From an uncultured Oscillospiraceae bacterium (GTDB taxonomy: Bacteria > Bacillota > Clostridia > Oscillospirales > Oscillospiraceae): 13,372 nt of DNA. Shown in pieces: positions 11,291 through 13,372 of the stretch (the stretch's first letter is position 1; each line of letters begins with the position of its first letter). Below the pieces are notes generated by a model that saw nothing but the letters and a program-made list of their open reading frames with translations, was not told where the DNA came from and searched no databases. The DNA is taken from positions 1-13,372 of the forward strand of contig CAKTLD010000045.1 of assembly GCA_934572445.1 (NCBI GenBank), read 5' to 3'. A program made the translations under genes and the position numbers.

Positions 11291-13135
11291 TTATTCAACA
11301 GTGACCGACTTCGCCAGATTGCGGGGTTTATCAATATCGCACCCGCGCTGGAGTGCGATATAGTACGCCAGCAGCTGCAGCGGCACCACACCGAGCGACG
11401 GCAGCAGCTGCAGCGCCGTATCGGGAATGGTGAGCACGTTGTCCACAGTCTTCTTCATCTCCTGACAGTTGCTCTCGGTCGTCAGCGCCAGCACGTCCGC
11501 GCCGCGGGCCTTGACCTCGACCACGTTGCTCATGGCCTTATCAAACAGCGGGCCGTAGGTCCCCAGTGCGATGACGAGCGTGCCGTCCTCGATCAGCGAG
11601 ATCGTGCCGTGCTTGAGCTCACCGGAGGCGTAGGCCTCGGAGTGGATATAGCTGATCTCTTTGAGCTTGAGCGACCCCTCGAGTCCCAGCGCATAGTCAA
11701 GGTTGCGGCCGATGAAGAACACAGAGTTGTGGTTGAAGTACTGCGCGGCGTACTTCGGGATCTCGCCGCAGTTCTCGCTGTTGAGCAGGTACTCCATTTT
11801 CTCCGGCAGCTTCTGCAGCTCGCGCACGGTCTCGTCGTACTCCGCACGATCCACCGTGCCCAGCGTCTCGCCAAAAGCAAGGCCGATCATATCGAGCACC
11901 GCCAGCTGCGTGGAATACGCCTTTGTGGTCGCAACGGCGATCTCGGGGCCGGCCCAGGTATAGAGCACATCATCGCTCTCACGCGCGATGGAAGATCCCA
12001 CCACATTGACGATGGAGAGGATATACCCGCCGCGCTTTTTCGCCTCGCGCAGCGCGGCCATGGTGTCCAGCGTCTCGCCGGACTGGGAGATAACGATGAC
12101 CAGCGTGTTTTCATCCACGATGGGGTCGCTGTAGCGAAACTCGGACGCGAGCACGACCTCGACATTGCGGCGCAGCAAATGCTCCAGGTTGTACTTGCCG
12201 ATCATGCCCACATGGTAGGACGAGCCGCAGGCTACGATGAAAATGCGCGTAAAGCCGCGCAGCCTTTCCTCCGTCAGCTTGAGGTCGTCGAACGCGACCT
12301 TCCCGTCGCGGATGCGCGGGAAGATGGCCCTGCGCAGCGCCTCGGGCTGCTCCATGATCTCCTTGAGCATGAAATGCTGATAGCCGCCCTTCTCCGCCGC
12401 GCTGATCTCCCAGTCGATGGTGTAGTGCTGCTTCTTGACGGGCTGCTCCAGCGCGTCGTAGACTTCAATGCCTTCGCGCGTGAGCACGGCGACCTCGCCG
12501 TCCTCCATGTAGGCCACGTCGCGCGTGTGGCGGATGATGGCCGTCACGTCGGAGGCGAGAAAGCTGCACCCATCGCCGTAGCCGAGCAGCAGCGGCGCAT
12601 CTTTGCGCGCGGCGATGATGCGGTCGGGACAGTCGGCGCAGAGCATGCCGAGGGCGTACGCGCCCTCAATGCGCCGCAGCACGCGGCCCACAGCCTCCAG
12701 AAAGTCATGGCACTCGTTGTAATAGAACTCAAGCAGCTGTGCCACGACCTCGGTATCGGTCTCCGACTTGAAGACGATGCCCTGTCCGATCAGAAACTCC
12801 TTGATCTCCACATAGTTTTCTATGATGCCGTTGTGGATAACGGCAAACTTCCCGTTTTCGCTCACATGGGGATGGGAATTGACCTCGTTCGGCGCGCCGT
12901 GCGTCGCCCAGCGGGTATGGCCCATGCCGATGCAGCCCTCGAGGTCCGCACCGCCGTGGATCTGATCGCTGAGGACCTGCAGACGTCCCACGGCCTTTCG
13001 CACCTGCAGCTCATGCTTTGCCGAGATGACGGCGACGCCCGCCGAGTCATATCCGCGGTATTCCAGATGCGCCAGCCCATCCAGCAGGATAGGGGCAGCC
13101 TGTTCGTCGCCAATGAATCCAACGATTCCACACAT
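11291..13135 (-). CDS. glmS: glutamine--fructose-6-phosphate aminotransferase (isomerizing)
   Basis: A 614-residue glucosamine-6-phosphate synthase, the normal length. It makes GlcN6P from fructose-6-phosphate and glutamine, the first step to peptidoglycan amino sugars. N-terminal type II glutaminase domain (1-220): nucleophile Cys2 in MCGIVGFIG, HTRWATHG (73-80), HNGIIENY (101-108), SETDTEV (124-130). Two SIS isomerase domains follow: CGSSYHVG (303-310) and SQSGETLDT (350-358) in the first, IGRNLDYALGLEGSLKLKE (475-493) with catalytic Glu492 and ELKHGTISL (506-514) with His509 in the second. It ends with the canonical KPRNLAKSVTVE, including the active-site lysine. The ATG at 13135 has AAGGAG about 10 nt upstream. 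The frame stays open through the ribozyme to 13363, which is not coding. It is controlled by the ribozyme at 13210-13372. Confidence 0.98.
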   Translation of the reverse strand: MCGIVGFIGDEQAAPILLDGLAHLEYRGYDSAGVAVISAKHELQVRKAVGRLQVLSDQIHGGADLEGCIGMGHTRWATHGAPNEVNSHPHVSENGKFAVIHNGIIENYVEIKEFLIGQGIVFKSETDTEVVAQLLEFYYNECHDFLEAVGRVLRRIEGAYALGMLCADCPDRIIAARKDAPLLLGYGDGCSFLASDVTAIIRHTRDVAYMEDGEVAVLTREGIEVYDALEQPVKKQHYTIDWEISAAEKGGYQHFMLKEIMEQPEALRRAIFPRIRDGKVAFDDLKLTEERLRGFTRIFIVACGSSYHVGMIGKYNLEHLLRRNVEVVLASEFRYSDPIVDENTLVIVISQSGETLDTMAALREAKKRGGYILSIVNVVGSSIARESDDVLYTWAGPEIAVATTKAYSTQLAVLDMIGLAFGETLGTVDRAEYDETVRELQKLPEKMEYLLNSENCGEIPKYAAQYFNHNSVFFIGRNLDYALGLEGSLKLKEISYIHSEAYASGELKHGTISLIEDGTLVIALGTYGPLFDKAMSNVVEVKARGADVLALTTESNCQEMKKTVDNVLTIPDTALQLLPSLGVVPLQLLAYYIALQRGCDIDKPRNLAKSVTVE

Positions 13136-13209
13136 ATATCGTATTCTCCTTTTGATGATCTTGAAAAATGGGCAGAAATACCCCTTTACGGCATAAAGCC
13201 GCTTCGTCA

Positions 13210-13372
13210 AAAGGACAAATGCGCAGTCATTTGCCGCTTTTCCGTGGTCACAGCCCCTTTGTTCTGCGGTCGCCCGCATATTTGTCGGCTGTGTACGCGC
13301 CCACGGGCACGGGGAAGCATCCGCCGAAATTTCGATCCTCTTCCCACCTCGTCGTCCCGCCAAAGGCGGGCG
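13210..13372 (-). ncRNA. glmS: glmS ribozyme (GlcN6P-activated self-cleaving riboswitch)
   Basis: On the minus strand, starting at the window edge: the CCCGCC-TTT-GGCGGG hairpin, then the conserved core GACGAGG, GGATCGA and TTTCGGCGGATGC, as in known glmS ribozymes (Rfam glmS). Downstream pairings are visible: CCGTG with CACGG, ACAGCC with GGCTGT, and TGCGG-GCGA-CCGCA with a GNRA loop. The known RNA cleaves just 5' of GCGCC; here the window begins at CGCC, so the first G and the cleavage site should lie 1-2 bases outside. High GlcN6P triggers cleavage and decay of the glmS mRNA. The 3' limit is approximate. A small hairpin, CAAATG-ACTGCG-CATTTG (13232-13215), lies at its end. Confidence 0.94.

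Noticed and set aside
10949..11391. Open frames crossing the right repeat (up to 137 codons, minus strand), and similar ones at 9709-10245
   Set aside because: They cover hairpin repeats and, in part, glmS out of frame; composition is biased and no ribosome binding site is evident. Probably spurious, as is common for such repeats.
13136..13363. 76-codon N-terminal extension of glmS
   Set aside because: It is translation of the glmS ribozyme. GlmS needs Cys2 exposed after Met removal, which fixes the start at 13135.

Overview
The window looks like chromosomal DNA from a GC-rich anaerobic Firmicute, most likely a gut Oscillospiraceae/Ruminococcaceae-type Clostridium relative. The reasons are the crotonyl-CoA pathway genes crt and hbd, the infC-rpmI-rplT operon with a Firmicute-style attenuated leader, a glmS ribozyme in front of glmS, and strong AGGAGG ribosome binding sites throughout. 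I cannot name the genus.

Layout, left to right. 1-1731: crt and hbd, read leftward from a sigma-A promoter, supply two central steps of butyrate formation; the operon probably continues left of the window. 1853-2603: trmB, read rightward, ends in a bidirectional terminator shared with the next gene. 2670-5058: a sodium-dependent amino-acid transporter gene (NSS/SNF family) and a divergent LysR-type regulator, with back-to-back promoters and a T-N11-A LysR box between them. 5055-6194: a lone, intact-looking tyrosine recombinase that overlaps the end of the lysR gene by 4 nt. 6258-7662: the infC-rpmI-rplT operon with a terminator, a near-perfect consensus promoter, an attenuator leader and what I read as an AUU start for infC. 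7765-7909: a 31-residue Asn/Gln-rich peptide gene and a long palindrome. 7932-8541: a small multidrug-export-family membrane protein with its own terminator. 8543-9978: a lipoprotein of unknown function behind a promoter with four helically phased TGtnACC repeats.

10063-11205 is the most unusual part. Two diverged copies of a hairpin-rich intergenic repeat lie in inverted orientation around a tiny two-gene module: an XRE/Cro-type repressor (leftward) and a 64-residue protein of unknown function (rightward). The two genes have face-to-face promoters and two operators of identical design, TACTAT-N4-ATAGTA. It looks like a compact autoregulated genetic cassette inside a MITE- or REP-like shell.

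11240-13372: glmS (glucosamine-6-phosphate synthase), read leftward, with tandem terminators and a glmS ribozyme whose 5' cleavage site falls at the right edge of the window.

Most of the window is core metabolism and translation with strong cis-regulation. The integrase and the inverted-repeat cassette are the accessory parts. All promoter and RNA-structure calls were made by eye and are marked as such.
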